DNA of 44,986 nt from Candidatus Anammoxibacter sp. (GTDB taxonomy: Bacteria; Planctomycetota; Brocadiia; Brocadiales; Anammoxibacteraceae), in NCBI GenBank assembly GCA_021777055.1, contig JAIQZO010000010.1, positions 1 to 44,986 on the forward strand, in the 5' to 3' direction. The translations under genes were made by a program, and so were the position numbers. The notes under the pieces are model-generated. The model was not told the DNA's origin and ran no database searches. It was given only the letters and a program-made list of their open reading frames with translations. This document shows positions 32,586-42,900 of this stretch, one piece after another; position 1 is the stretch's first letter, and every line of letters begins with the position of its first letter.

Positions 32586-35288
32586 TTACCTCTTGCGAAG
32601 TGCAATATCAAACATGAAAGCCAACAGTGCAATGGGTATCAGATACTTTGCAAGGTTAATAAGATTTAAGACTTCATCTTCATTCTTAGTGATGTCCTTT
32701 ATCTCAGGATTATACTTTCCGCTGGTGATCTCGGACACCTTTCGCAACAGTTCCACATTGTTATAGTGTTCACCTGAATCTGAAAAAGTGGTTGCAGCCT
32801 TAAATTGAGGAATTATCAATCCCTTTACCTTATTGCTAAGCACTTTATCACTCTTCATAAATAATACGTTTGTAAAGTAGTTTCCAGGTTTAAGGTTCTC
32901 TATAGAACTCATGTAACTTGTGGGTCCAATCTGTCGTAACAACAACTCTTGTGGTTTGGAATCAGCCAATATCGTAGATTTGCCGTCCGGACTATTTTTG
33001 TACAATAGCACCTTCATATCACTTGGTGTTATTTTACCGGTTGATTTTGTAGTTGTAGCGCCAATCTGTTCCTCTTTAAAAAATGATTCAATTATGAGAT
33101 ATGGTTTGCCATCTATTTTATCTACTTTCAGCGAGTAATCTGATGCGGGTGTATCCCTCATGGTCCAACGCAAGGCCTGTGACCAGAACTTATTATATTT
33201 TATCCATTTAATCCAGTCAGAAGACCAACGTGCTTCAGCATCTGCAGTATAGACCAAAGTCTTTCCAAGACCGTAACGCCAATTTGATAGTATTGGGTCA
33301 TTCTTTCCTCTGATAGTTGTAACTAACGGTGTTTCCGCGCCGGATTTTGGCGTAGTAATTGAGAATCCTTTGAGGGGAGGTAGCTGTTCCTCGGAAATAT
33401 TTCTTAGTATCTTACTATCTTTAATTTTCTTTGGATAAAAGAACTCTTCGTGTATATCAGTCTGTGATATACTATCCTCCGCATCTTTAATGATCAACCT
33501 TGGTAGTTCAACCACATCGGCTACCCGGTAAAAAGAACCACCTGTCCTTCGTGCTATCTCCTTCAACAAATTAGTATTAACAAACCATTTTCCAATAGCA
33601 ATGGTTGAAATAGAGATCTTTGACTCTTTATATGCTCGCAAAAGGGCCTCTTTGTTATAGTACAGGAATTCGGAATTTCCATCTGAAAGTAGTATAACGT
33701 GATTTTTCTTTGCCTTTGAATTTACGATACCAATATATGCCATCTTAAGGGCTGGAAATATATTTGTTCCACCGCCAGGACTAAGTCTGCTCAATTTACT
33801 TATTAAATCAACCTTTACTGCCGGAATGGGACGCAAGGCTGTAATCAAATAGGGATTATTATCAAATGCAACAATACCCAGCTTGTCATTATCCTTTAAC
33901 TGTTTAACTAACTCTAACGCAGCCTTCTTTGCAAACGTCATCTTTTTACCGCCCATGCTTGCAGATTTATCCATTACCATCATCAATGAAAAACGGTATT
34001 TTTTTTCTTTGCGTTTATGCTCTCCCCCTTCCATCTTCACAGGTAAAATCTTCTCTATCGGTGTATTAATATATCCACCCTGGATAAATGAGTTCTCTCC
34101 ACCTAACATCACAAAACCGCCCCCAAAATCCCTCACATACCTTTCAATGGTTTTCATTCTGTCCCTGCTGAACATGGCCCTGGATACATTTGAAAATATT
34201 ACACTATCGTACTCAAGCATATCCAGGACAGTTGTGGGGATCTTGTCCGGACTAACAACATCTACAGTAAGATCTCTTTCTGATAACGTATTTGGTAAAA
34301 AGAGCTTGCGCCCTTTAACACCATTCACATACAATATTTTGGATTTGCCAGTAACGATAACAGCATTTACCTTTCTATTTTCTTCAATATTAATCTTTTC
34401 ATCACTCTTCAAGATGGTTTCAAATTTTGTAAAACCTTTCTTTGAGGGTATATATTTTGTTTTAAATACGTTTAATCCTGGCGCTATTTTTTTGTCCCAT
34501 TTCTTAAATAACACAGGATTGTCTTCATTCTCCGGCCTACGTATGAAGAGATCTATATGGCCTTTAATGTAAGAATCGCTTTTATTCTCAACAATTATCT
34601 TTATTTCTCCGGTCTTCCCTACTGGAATCTCCGCGGGCGCTAAGACTTTCTTTAATGAAATCTTCTCTTCAAATATTGATTTTGGAGGTGCTGCAGTAAA
34701 AATCTCTACATCTGCGTTCATTGCTAGCATTGCTGCTTTTAGTACATTGCCTGCGTTTTCATTACCATCTGAAACAAGAACAATACGCTTTGCGGCACTG
34801 CTATCAAACCGTCCGATATTTGAGACAATGGCATTTTCTATATTAGTTCTATCTACATTGAGATCTGCTAAGTCAATATCCTTAGATAAATCACCAGCAT
34901 CTGGAAGCTTTTCCATATCATAAGCCAGCTTTGTATTTAATCCGAATACGCTTAACTCCCTTTTTACATCTTCGGGCAATTTAGAATCCAAATTTTGCAC
35001 ATATTTGTCTATCCACGCTTTACCATCATCATCAATACTATTGGATCGATCCACAAGATAAATTACTTCTAGATCTTTTAAATCCTTCTCTACTTTGCTT
35101 AGACCCGCTAGCACAAGTACAATTACCCCAAACACCACTGATCGAAAGATTGAGGATAGAAGCAATCTCCATATTGGTAATTTCTTTATGCCAATAAGCG
35201 CGATGAGCCAGAATATGGGTATTACATAGAAGAGTTTAAGAAACTCAGGATGGGTAAATTGGTAATCTGTATAGTTTATAAAATCCAT
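32586..35288 (-). CDS. large membrane protein with two von Willebrand A-type domains and a glutamine-amidotransferase-like domain
   Basis: 900 residues. Two N-terminal membrane helices (FYVIPIFWLIALIGI and RSVVFGVIVLVLAGL) and one C-terminal (LAKYLIPIALLAFMFDI). Residues about 70-190 form a first vWA-like fold (YLVDRSNSI, DxSxS MIDAS). About 330-430 is a glutamine-amidotransferase-like region (YVRDFGGGFVMLGGENSF). The second vWA is near 435-600 with MIDAS MVMDKSASMGG and SPGGGTNIFPALKMA. This is the Bat/BatA-like layout of planctomycete proteins. The segments face the periplasm. It belongs with the DUF58/MoxR operon 0.4 kb upstream. Gene name not assigned. Confidence 0.8.
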   Translation of the reverse strand: MDFINYTDYQFTHPEFLKLFYVIPIFWLIALIGIKKLPIWRLLLSSIFRSVVFGVIVLVLAGLSKVEKDLKDLEVIYLVDRSNSIDDDGKAWIDKYVQNLDSKLPEDVKRELSVFGLNTKLAYDMEKLPDAGDLSKDIDLADLNVDRTNIENAIVSNIGRFDSSAAKRIVLVSDGNENAGNVLKAAMLAMNADVEIFTAAPPKSIFEEKISLKKVLAPAEIPVGKTGEIKIIVENKSDSYIKGHIDLFIRRPENEDNPVLFKKWDKKIAPGLNVFKTKYIPSKKGFTKFETILKSDEKINIEENRKVNAVIVTGKSKILYVNGVKGRKLFLPNTLSERDLTVDVVSPDKIPTTVLDMLEYDSVIFSNVSRAMFSRDRMKTIERYVRDFGGGFVMLGGENSFIQGGYINTPIEKILPVKMEGGEHKRKEKKYRFSLMMVMDKSASMGGKKMTFAKKAALELVKQLKDNDKLGIVAFDNNPYLITALRPIPAVKVDLISKLSRLSPGGGTNIFPALKMAYIGIVNSKAKKNHVILLSDGNSEFLYYNKEALLRAYKESKISISTIAIGKWFVNTNLLKEIARRTGGSFYRVADVVELPRLIIKDAEDSISQTDIHEEFFYPKKIKDSKILRNISEEQLPPLKGFSITTPKSGAETPLVTTIRGKNDPILSNWRYGLGKTLVYTADAEARWSSDWIKWIKYNKFWSQALRWTMRDTPASDYSLKVDKIDGKPYLIIESFFKEEQIGATTTKSTGKITPSDMKVLLYKNSPDGKSTILADSKPQELLLRQIGPTSYMSSIENLKPGNYFTNVLFMKSDKVLSNKVKGLIIPQFKAATTFSDSGEHYNNVELLRKVSEITSGKYNPEIKDITKNEDEVLNLINLAKYLIPIALLAFMFDIALRKR

Positions 35289-35688
35289 AAAATAAAATAG
35301 GGTAAAGAGGTGCTAATACATTTGTCCATCACACCAAATTTTTTCTAACTAAATCCTTAATTCTCAATTGTAACTTTTGTAACTAACTAGGTAAATAGGC
35401 AGAATACTGTAGACTTAAGGCTAAAGTAAATCACTCATTTCGTAACGCTCTAATTAGATTACGGGCAACGCTGAACTTTAATCACAAAATGCAACAGAAA
35501 CAGGCAGATTGTATTATGTAGGGCCCATTTTATACACCGAAATGAGCTAGTGAGAGTATGTCAGTGCGTAATACACACCCTGCACTTTATATTTCACACA
35601 TTTTACAACAATCAAGTATTATACTTTACTAATGACCTTGGCCTTGAAACCTAACTAGTTATCTAATTCTGAATACAGATGCTCTAAA
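35289..35688. other. spacer with a leader-like repeat
   Basis: Between the two vWA genes. It holds the repeat 35379-35460 (copy of 10457-10545) and the TAGGGCCCATTTTATACACC stretch. The gap is long for an operon, so a separate promoter for the 900-residue protein is possible. Confidence 0.5.
35379..35460. repeat. dispersed leader-like repeat (copy of 10457-10545)
   Basis: Same orientation as its partner, about 90-170 bases before the minus-strand start at 35288. Confidence 0.55.
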
Positions 35689-37776
35689 CTATACTGTCTG
35701 TTTTTGTAAAAAAGAATAAAGCCACTCTATAAATAGAAAAAATGGTACAAGGTAGAGAATATACATAGCCAACTCGCTTATCTCCTGTGTTGAAGTAGAC
35801 AACGTAGCATTATTACTGCTCTGGGAAAAAGAGCCTGTTTCTGAAACAGCATTTGAATCAGTTGTAACTGACCCTATGCCAGACTCGGAATCGTCAAAAA
35901 AATTTGCCACAAACTTGTCTTCTCTTTCACCATTCTTTACTATATATACTCCAGCATGTTTTATGGCAACATATTTAAGAAAAGTTTGCTCCGTTAGTTT
36001 CTTATCCAATGGAATGTCTATCTCTTTTTCCGGCTTGCCAATGAGATTTAATGAATTCTTAATATCCAAAGGCCTGTTATCCAGAACTAGTACCACTTTC
36101 CCGTCACTGGAAACCATTCTCAGACCAGCAAAGTCCTCCTCTGATTTTATGGAAAACATTTCGCCGGTTAGCATCTGATTATTAATCATGTTATTCGATT
36201 TTACGGTATTATCAAGGTTTTCTCCCAAGGGACTTAACCATTGGATGATATTAAGGGTCATTATTAACATAGGCAAATCATCTGACTTATCATAATCAAA
36301 CATTCCCATATCCATTCCGATCACTACTGCGCGAATAGTCTCAATATTTACTGAAAAGGCCAGAGGCATATTATTACTGACACCCTTAGGCATATTGGAA
36401 AATCTATCACCCGATATTACGCCTGAAGCATGTATTAATATTCGCGCATCCTTTGGAGGTGCATAAAATAGTCCGTTAAATACCTTTACGTTATCAAGAT
36501 AGGTAAGATATTTCATTGTAGGATGAGCATCATCCCAATCCAAAATCTTTACAGGTTGTGCCACACCTTTGGGCGAAAGAAAGCTATTCCATTCTTGACC
36601 GACAATCTGATTCTCTGTATCAAGACCAGGGCTAATAAACATAGAATTAACAGCAGGTAGTTTTTCAGGGATGAATTTATGAAAGATCGCCATATCATAA
36701 TTATTAAGCAGACCAATATTATATTTATCTGTGGAGATTGTAGTTATATTGATCTGGCGAAAGGCACTCTCCAATTTATTAAACTCCCCTTTAAGCTTAG
36801 CGCTATTGGTTACCATCAATATATTGATCAGTTTCTTTCTCTCTTTTATTATTCCATATGCAACATTGTCAGCCTTAAGGGCATCGTCCGTATCTAGCTC
36901 TACCTTTAAAACACCAGGAATAGACAACTTCCGTAAGGCAAAAGTTTTCTGCTCGTCTGCATTAATTAACAGCCCACTCTTCATCAATTGCTTCCCTTCT
37001 ATAGATGCTCTCAAGGTCCCTCTTTTGCGCACTTTGGAGTAGTTTTTTACAGTTATATAAGCTTCATCTGTTTCATGAAATATGTCTTGAAATGTATCAA
37101 GTGAAGTTATTGCAACATTATCCCTGGAGCTACCGTATTTAAAAAATCCAAAAGATTTAGGATCAAGTTCTGCCACCCTGGGACCACTATTTTTAATATC
37201 CATATCTGTAAGAATAAAGAGCTGACTGTTTTTCATATTGTCCAAATAAGAAAATGCCAAGCTTACCCCCCCTTCCAGATCTGACGATGTATCTGTCGGT
37301 TTCAAGATATCAACACCTTTTTGCAAGAGCTCTTTATTACTTGTAAGCCCTACTACAACCTCAGACGAGGAATAAGCAGAAATAATCATCATCTTATCCT
37401 CGGCTTTCATATCATCTATCAGTTTGCGGATCTGTTCCTTCGCTTGATCAATACGTATCCCATCCTCTTCCAACGTTTGCATACTTGCAGAGGTGTCAAC
37501 CACCACAACTTTATTTCTTCCGTGAATAACTAAAATATCTGTGGATAGGTATGGTCTAGCCAGAAACAATGACAACAAAATAACTATAAGTATTTGAAGG
37601 AGAAAGAGAAGATTAATTCTAAACAGCCTGGAGGTTACAACGTCTGTCTTAATATCCTGCCAGGGAATAAGACTTGATACATAGATTAGATTGGTGCGGC
37701 GATTAAAATAGTGCAGAAACACTACAACGGATATAACCGATAGATAACTTAATGCAATTAGATTCAGGATACCCAT
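35689..37776 (-). CDS. BatA-like membrane protein with von Willebrand A domain
   Basis: 695 residues. The N-terminal BatA-type domain has membrane helices about 1-22 and 52-75 (LLFLLQILIVILLSLFLARP). A vWA domain follows with the DxSxS MIDAS VVVVDTSASMQTL (about residue 93). A C-terminal helix is YILYLVPFFLFIEWLYSF. The middle (about 230-590) shows no family I can name. Family members act in envelope stress or enzyme-maturation complexes with MoxR ATPases. It starts 34 bases after DUF58 in the same direction, so the genes are co-transcribed. No clear ribosome site, suggesting coupling. Confidence 0.85.
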   Translation of the reverse strand: MGILNLIALSYLSVISVVVFLHYFNRRTNLIYVSSLIPWQDIKTDVVTSRLFRINLLFLLQILIVILLSLFLARPYLSTDILVIHGRNKVVVVDTSASMQTLEEDGIRIDQAKEQIRKLIDDMKAEDKMMIISAYSSSEVVVGLTSNKELLQKGVDILKPTDTSSDLEGGVSLAFSYLDNMKNSQLFILTDMDIKNSGPRVAELDPKSFGFFKYGSSRDNVAITSLDTFQDIFHETDEAYITVKNYSKVRKRGTLRASIEGKQLMKSGLLINADEQKTFALRKLSIPGVLKVELDTDDALKADNVAYGIIKERKKLINILMVTNSAKLKGEFNKLESAFRQINITTISTDKYNIGLLNNYDMAIFHKFIPEKLPAVNSMFISPGLDTENQIVGQEWNSFLSPKGVAQPVKILDWDDAHPTMKYLTYLDNVKVFNGLFYAPPKDARILIHASGVISGDRFSNMPKGVSNNMPLAFSVNIETIRAVVIGMDMGMFDYDKSDDLPMLIMTLNIIQWLSPLGENLDNTVKSNNMINNQMLTGEMFSIKSEEDFAGLRMVSSDGKVVLVLDNRPLDIKNSLNLIGKPEKEIDIPLDKKLTEQTFLKYVAIKHAGVYIVKNGEREDKFVANFFDDSESGIGSVTTDSNAVSETGSFSQSSNNATLSTSTQEISELAMYILYLVPFFLFIEWLYSFLQKQTV

Positions 37777-37810
37777 TGTAAATGTTCAGATATTAGGGAT
37801 GGAAAGAAAA

Positions 37811-38770
37811 TTAATTAACAAATCCAAGTTTTGGCAGCTCTTTTAGTATATAGTCTTCAAAATTCTGGTCTGATCTTGCAAGGCTGTATACAATGTTATT
37901 TGATCTGCAAAAGTTTTTTAAGTCCTCATTATGTTTTTCAATAAAATCTTTGTATTTTTTCCTGATAGTAGCTGTAGAGTTAACAACCTTTTTCTCATTT
38001 GTCTCTACATCAATTATCTTTCCCTTTTTTATCTTCCCAAAAGGGTCCAGCTCCTTTGGGCCAAGAATCTGAATTACTTTTACATCATAATTCTTGAATT
38101 TTAAAAGTTTCAACCCATTTTTGTATATTTCGGGGGCAAGCATAAAGTCAGAAATAATGATCACCGTACCGCCCTTTCCCTTGTTCTTGAAAATATATTT
38201 TTTTATAAACCCATCAAAGTCCATAAGGCCGCCGGGTTTAATTTTCTCTAAGAAATTATTTATATTAAATATATCTCCACGTTTTCTTAAAAATGGTGTA
38301 TGCTCATTTAAATCAAACCTATAATTAGACTGCTTATCACTTGCCTCAGTTTTTTTTTCTTTAACATCCGTGTTGAGAAACTTAGCCAGACTAACAGAGT
38401 TCTGATCAGATAATCCTATGTAACTAAAAGCAAGCGCAATGTTCTTTGCAAACTCAAATTTCTGATCTTCAGGAGGGTACAACATTGATTTACTTGTATC
38501 CAGAAGTATGTGAATGGTTAATTCAAGTTCCTCCTTAAAGGTCTTCACCAATAATTTATCAAGGCGGCTGTACAGGTTCCAATCTACATGTCTGAAATCA
38601 TCCCCAGGACTATACTCCTGATAATCTGCAAATTCAACACTGGTTCCCTTCATAGCCGTAGCAATATACTGACCTTTTCTGTTTCCGTAATATAGTTTCC
38701 GACACTCTATTCTTAGTGATTCAAGCCTCTTTAGAAAAGAGGCTTGAAATATATTTTTTAAAGTTGGCAT
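37811..38770 (-). CDS. DUF58 domain protein
   Basis: 319 residues. The DUF58 signature is plain: FADYQEYSPGDDFRHVDWNL, YSRLDKLLVKTFKEE and a vWA-like start HILLDTSKSMLYPPED. DUF58 proteins accompany MoxR ATPases and vWA proteins and are thought to couple ATPase action to a target. No membrane helix is visible, so it is probably cytoplasmic. It follows moxR by 168 bases that hold a repeat relic, and leads directly into the BatA-like gene. Confidence 0.9.
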   Translation of the reverse strand: MPTLKNIFQASFLKRLESLRIECRKLYYGNRKGQYIATAMKGTSVEFADYQEYSPGDDFRHVDWNLYSRLDKLLVKTFKEELELTIHILLDTSKSMLYPPEDQKFEFAKNIALAFSYIGLSDQNSVSLAKFLNTDVKEKKTEASDKQSNYRFDLNEHTPFLRKRGDIFNINNFLEKIKPGGLMDFDGFIKKYIFKNKGKGGTVIIISDFMLAPEIYKNGLKLLKFKNYDVKVIQILGPKELDPFGKIKKGKIIDVETNEKKVVNSTATIRKKYKDFIEKHNEDLKNFCRSNNIVYSLARSDQNFEDYILKELPKLGFVN

Positions 38771-38819
38771 TATTAGTTACTGAATGATATGGTCTGAACA
38801 CACAGACACATAGCGCGAC

Positions 38820-38938
38820 AAAACCACAACTAGAATACTGGATACTGGATACTGGAACCCGCGTTCAAGATACGGGATTCTGAATACTAGCGAATAGTTC
38901 GATTTCTACAAAACAAGTTTTTAAATGGTAATACTATA
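38820..38938. repeat. degenerate repeat family A copy inside the operon
   Basis: Tandem ATACTGGATACTGGATACTGG text and the ending TTTTTAAATGGTAATACTAT match the family A terminal text. It lies between moxR and the DUF58 gene and may weaken or modulate read-through. Confidence 0.6.
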
Positions 38939-39979
38939 TTACCCTTTGCGTACCTCATCAATTAGATTATTAATAATCTCTTCTGATTTAATATTTTCCG
39001 CTTCTGCTTCAAAATTTAGTACAAGACGATGATTCAAAGCCGGAACTGCTACATTTATAACATCTTCGTAACTCACATTTGCCCTGCCGTCTAAGAGAGC
39101 CATTACCTTTGAAGAAAGAACCAGTGCCTGTGCTCCTCTTGGGCTGGCACCGAAACTAATAAACCTGGACGCAATGTCATTTCCATTATTACCATCTTCA
39201 CCATTATTACCATCTATAGTACGGCTTATCCCATTTATATTCTGCTGTGGATGTGTTGCCATAACAAAATTAACGACAAAGTCTTCAATGTCCGATGAAA
39301 TCAATACATCCCTTACAAGCAACCTCATTTCACTTACACGGGTATGCGCAACCTTCGGATCAAAAACTCTTTTAACTGTAGTGGTCTCATTGCCTGTGGT
39401 CCTGGATAAAATAGTCTTTAACGTTTCGTGATTAGGACTCAGCACGTTAAGCTTAAAAAAGAATCTATCTAACTGTGCTTCAGGAATAGGATAAGTACCT
39501 TCCATCTCAATGGGATTCTGCGTTGCCATTACAAAAAAAGGGGCCTTTAGCTTACTTGTCTTTCCCGCTATGGTAACCTGATGTTCTTCCATAGCTTCCA
39601 GCAGAGCGGATTGAGTTCTTGGTGTGGCTCTGTTGATTTCATCAGCAAGGATTATGTTAGCGAATATGGGGCCAGGCACAAATTGAAACTCCCTCTTTCC
39701 GCTGTCAGATTCAAGAATTAGCTGGGTACCCAGGATGTCGGCAGGCATTAGATCTGGAGTAAACTGAATCCTTTTAAAGTCAAACCCTAGTACTTTACTA
39801 AGTGTCTTTACAAGTAAGGTCTTTCCCAAACCAGGAACACCTTCCAGCAAGACATGACCGTTACAGAAAAACGCGATTAAAAGGTCACGTACTATATCTT
39901 CAGATCCTACAACTACTTTCTCTATCTCATATATTATCGCATCAAAGTCTTTCTTAAATCTCTCTATTTCCTCACTCAT
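38939..39979 (-). CDS. MoxR-family AAA+ ATPase
   Basis: 346 residues. The AAA+ core has Walker A LLEGVPGLGKTLLVKTL, the pore/linker TPDLMPADILGTQL, Walker B ILADEINRATPRTQSALLEA, FFVMATQNPIEMEGTYPIPE and the sensor/arginine region RFFFKLNVL. The lid ends at ASPRGAQALVLSSKVMALLD. MoxR ATPases act as chaperones that mature or load metal cofactors together with vWA and DUF58 partners, here encoded next door. An Asn/Gly insert (DGNNGEDGNNGNDIASRF, about residue 255) is a small low-complexity addition. It starts 15 bases after the 1088-residue gene. Confidence 0.95.
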   Translation of the reverse strand: MSEEIERFKKDFDAIIYEIEKVVVGSEDIVRDLLIAFFCNGHVLLEGVPGLGKTLLVKTLSKVLGFDFKRIQFTPDLMPADILGTQLILESDSGKREFQFVPGPIFANIILADEINRATPRTQSALLEAMEEHQVTIAGKTSKLKAPFFVMATQNPIEMEGTYPIPEAQLDRFFFKLNVLSPNHETLKTILSRTTGNETTTVKRVFDPKVAHTRVSEMRLLVRDVLISSDIEDFVVNFVMATHPQQNINGISRTIDGNNGEDGNNGNDIASRFISFGASPRGAQALVLSSKVMALLDGRANVSYEDVINVAVPALNHRLVLNFEAEAENIKSEEIINNLIDEVRKG

Positions 39980-39994
39980 TAATCCGCCCTAACA

Positions 39995-42900
39995 TTATTT
40001 ATTTTTTATAAATATATCTTTGATAATCTTTTCATACTCAGCCGGTATTTGCGTATTTTTAATGGCATCATCATCTTCCTGATTAGTATTAATACTTACG
40101 TCATCATCTATAGCAACATTGGGACCGTCCCATTCCGCATTGGGTTCAAATCGTGTCCCAAACACCTCAACCGCCCTCTCCTGTCCACCTTCACCCTTGT
40201 CCTCTTCTCCATCAACAAATATTTCAAAACCGTCACCAGTTGGAACGTTTAAATCCTCTGCTTGATCTGAGAAAAGATCATTAACAGTCCCTTTACCCGC
40301 ACTGGAAACTGGTTGACGACTCTCCTCCCCACTTTGTGAACCACCAGCTTTATTGCTCCCTGCTGATGACTTTTGTCCGCTCTTTGCCCCTTCACTTCCA
40401 GAACTATCACCTTTCTCTTCAGACTGTGCGCCAGCCTTCCCCTGACTGCCTTGGCTTTTTGTACCGCTGCCTTTCTGCTGATTTCCAGAGGAGCCTTGTT
40501 GCTGACCACCTTTAGAACCTTGTGAATCTTGCCCTTTTGAACCTTGCTGTTGTCCCTGACCTTGTGAACCTTGTTGCTCGCCACTCTTTGCGCCCTGTTG
40601 TCCCTGACCTTGTGAGCCTTGTTGTCCTGCACTCTTTGCACTCTGTTCTCCCTGACCTTGTGAGCCGCCTTGTTGCTGACCTTGTGAGCCTTGAGAACCT
40701 TGTTTTTGGCCCATAGAACCTTGTTGCTCGCCACTCTTTGCGCCCTGTTGTCCCTGACCTTGTGAACCTTGTTGTCCTGCACTCTTTGCACCCTGTTCTC
40801 CCTGACCTTGTGAGCCTTGTTGCTGACCTTTGGAACCTTCTTGTCCTCCACTCTTTGCACCCTGTTGTCCCTGACCTTGTGAGCCTTGTTGCTGACCTTC
40901 GGAACCTTGCTGCCCACCCCCTTTTGAACCCTGAGGTTGTCCACTTTGATCATTACTATAATTGTCAATCTTATTTTCCAAGTCACTTAAAATATTTTCA
41001 ATATCTCTCTCCAGCTCTTCGATGTTTAAGTTTTTATATTGTTCTTGTGACATGGAAGAACCACCGCCTTCTTCTCCACTTCCTTGTTTATTTGACCCTT
41101 GTTGACTTTTTCCACTTTGACTACCTGATTGTCCATTTTGTTTGCCACTTTGCTGCACTCCGCCATCAGAGGTATTACCGTTACGGCTATCTTCACCTGA
41201 CTTCTTGCTATCTCCTTGTGATCCTCGAGAACTTGTACCTTCTTGACTACCTCCCTCTTTCTGTGAAGCGCCATGTTTTTCGGATTCAGACTTATTACCA
41301 TTTTGTGTATTGTCTATTCCTTTTTGTCCACTACTCTTACTAGGTGAACCATCTTGTTGATTCAGACCGCCAGATTTAGCCTGATCCTGTCCTTTGGAAC
41401 CTTTGTTTGTACCTTTACCTGTCTGATCAACTCCACCTTGTACGGAGTCCTCCTGCTTTCCATTTAATGAATCTTTACCAGAACCACTTGATTGTTGCTT
41501 AACACCATCCCCACCACTCTTTTCATTTTGCAAGCCTGCAGATTTATTTCTTTCAGCTCCTGACTGGCGGCTACCATCCTTGCCGGTGCTGCCATCGTCC
41601 ATTTTATCTCTACTGCTACCACCTGAGCCCGACTGATTACGGCTTCCATTATTTTGAGAATTCTTTGCATTATTTTTGCCTTCGTTTCCACTATCACTAT
41701 TTTGTCCATTAGCGGCGGATGATCCGCTATCTTTTTTCTGGTTTTCACCACTACTTTTATCGCGGCTTCCACCGGACTGAGAATTCCCATTACGACTAGA
41801 ACTCTTATTGTTCAAATTCTCACTGCCTGATTGAGAATTATTGTTTCGTCCGGAAGTATTACTACTCGCATTTCTCTTATTACTTTGCTGGTCACTATTT
41901 TGGTTCGCACTGCTATTTTGGGTATTATTACTGGAAGATGTTTTATTTCTGTTTGAAGAACTGTTGCCTTCTGCTCCAGCACTGTTCTGTTGGCCTTTGC
42001 TGCTTTCTGATGCAGCACCTCCGCTATTGCTGTTTCCATTTTGCTGTGAACTGCCACCTGACTGCCCTGAACTATTTTTGCCGCTGCTAGAGCCAGAGCT
42101 CTCTCCCCCTTTCCCGCTACCACTACTTCCAGCATCTGAACCATCTTGCGACCCACTGTTATTTGCGCTTCCAGTTGGAGGCTTTATCCCTAAATTTTTA
42201 ATAGGATTTGAACTGCTTTTCTGATCCTGATTAGACGACTCCTGACTCCCAGCCTTCTCCTGCGATCCTTGATTATTGCTCTGTGAACCAGATTGGTCAC
42301 TTTTACCTGATTGCTTTTGTGATTCAGATTGATTATTTCCTTCTTTATCCTGAGATGATTGATTTTGTGACTGTTTATCTTGACCGGATCCTTTCATATT
42401 AAGACTGCTCTTATTATCAGGATTACTTAACATAGAAAGGATACGCTTCATAATATCGTTAATATCCCTTTCTATTTTATCCTCTTCGGTCATATTAAGA
42501 TCATCTTTTTTTCGTTCCTCATTTTTCTTTTCATCCCGTTTATCTTTTTTCTCATCCCTGATTGATTCCTTCTTCTGCTTATCAGATTTCTTATCTTCTG
42601 ACTTTGTCGATAGAGGTGTTGGTGTTACTGTTGTTGTTGGTATCGGTTCCGGTGTTGGAGTCTGCTGTAAATCAGGAGTGGGTGTTAATGTCGTAGTAGG
42701 ATTTGTTAATAATGCAAATTTCTCCGGCAGCAGATGTTCCTTATAAGGCATGCTATCCATCAAAAGAAATGCAGCGGCCCCAAACAAGATAAGGAGAAGA
42801 ATTAAGACCTTTGTTGTCCTTGAAAAATTTTTATTTAACGCCTTATTTATACTTTTGTCGTCAAGTAGTTTAACCGCATCATTCACAACGGTATCATATA

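Noticed and set aside
40249..42224. Several long frames on both strands in the 40-42 kb region
   Set aside because: Shadows of the low-complexity repeats of the 1088-residue gene.
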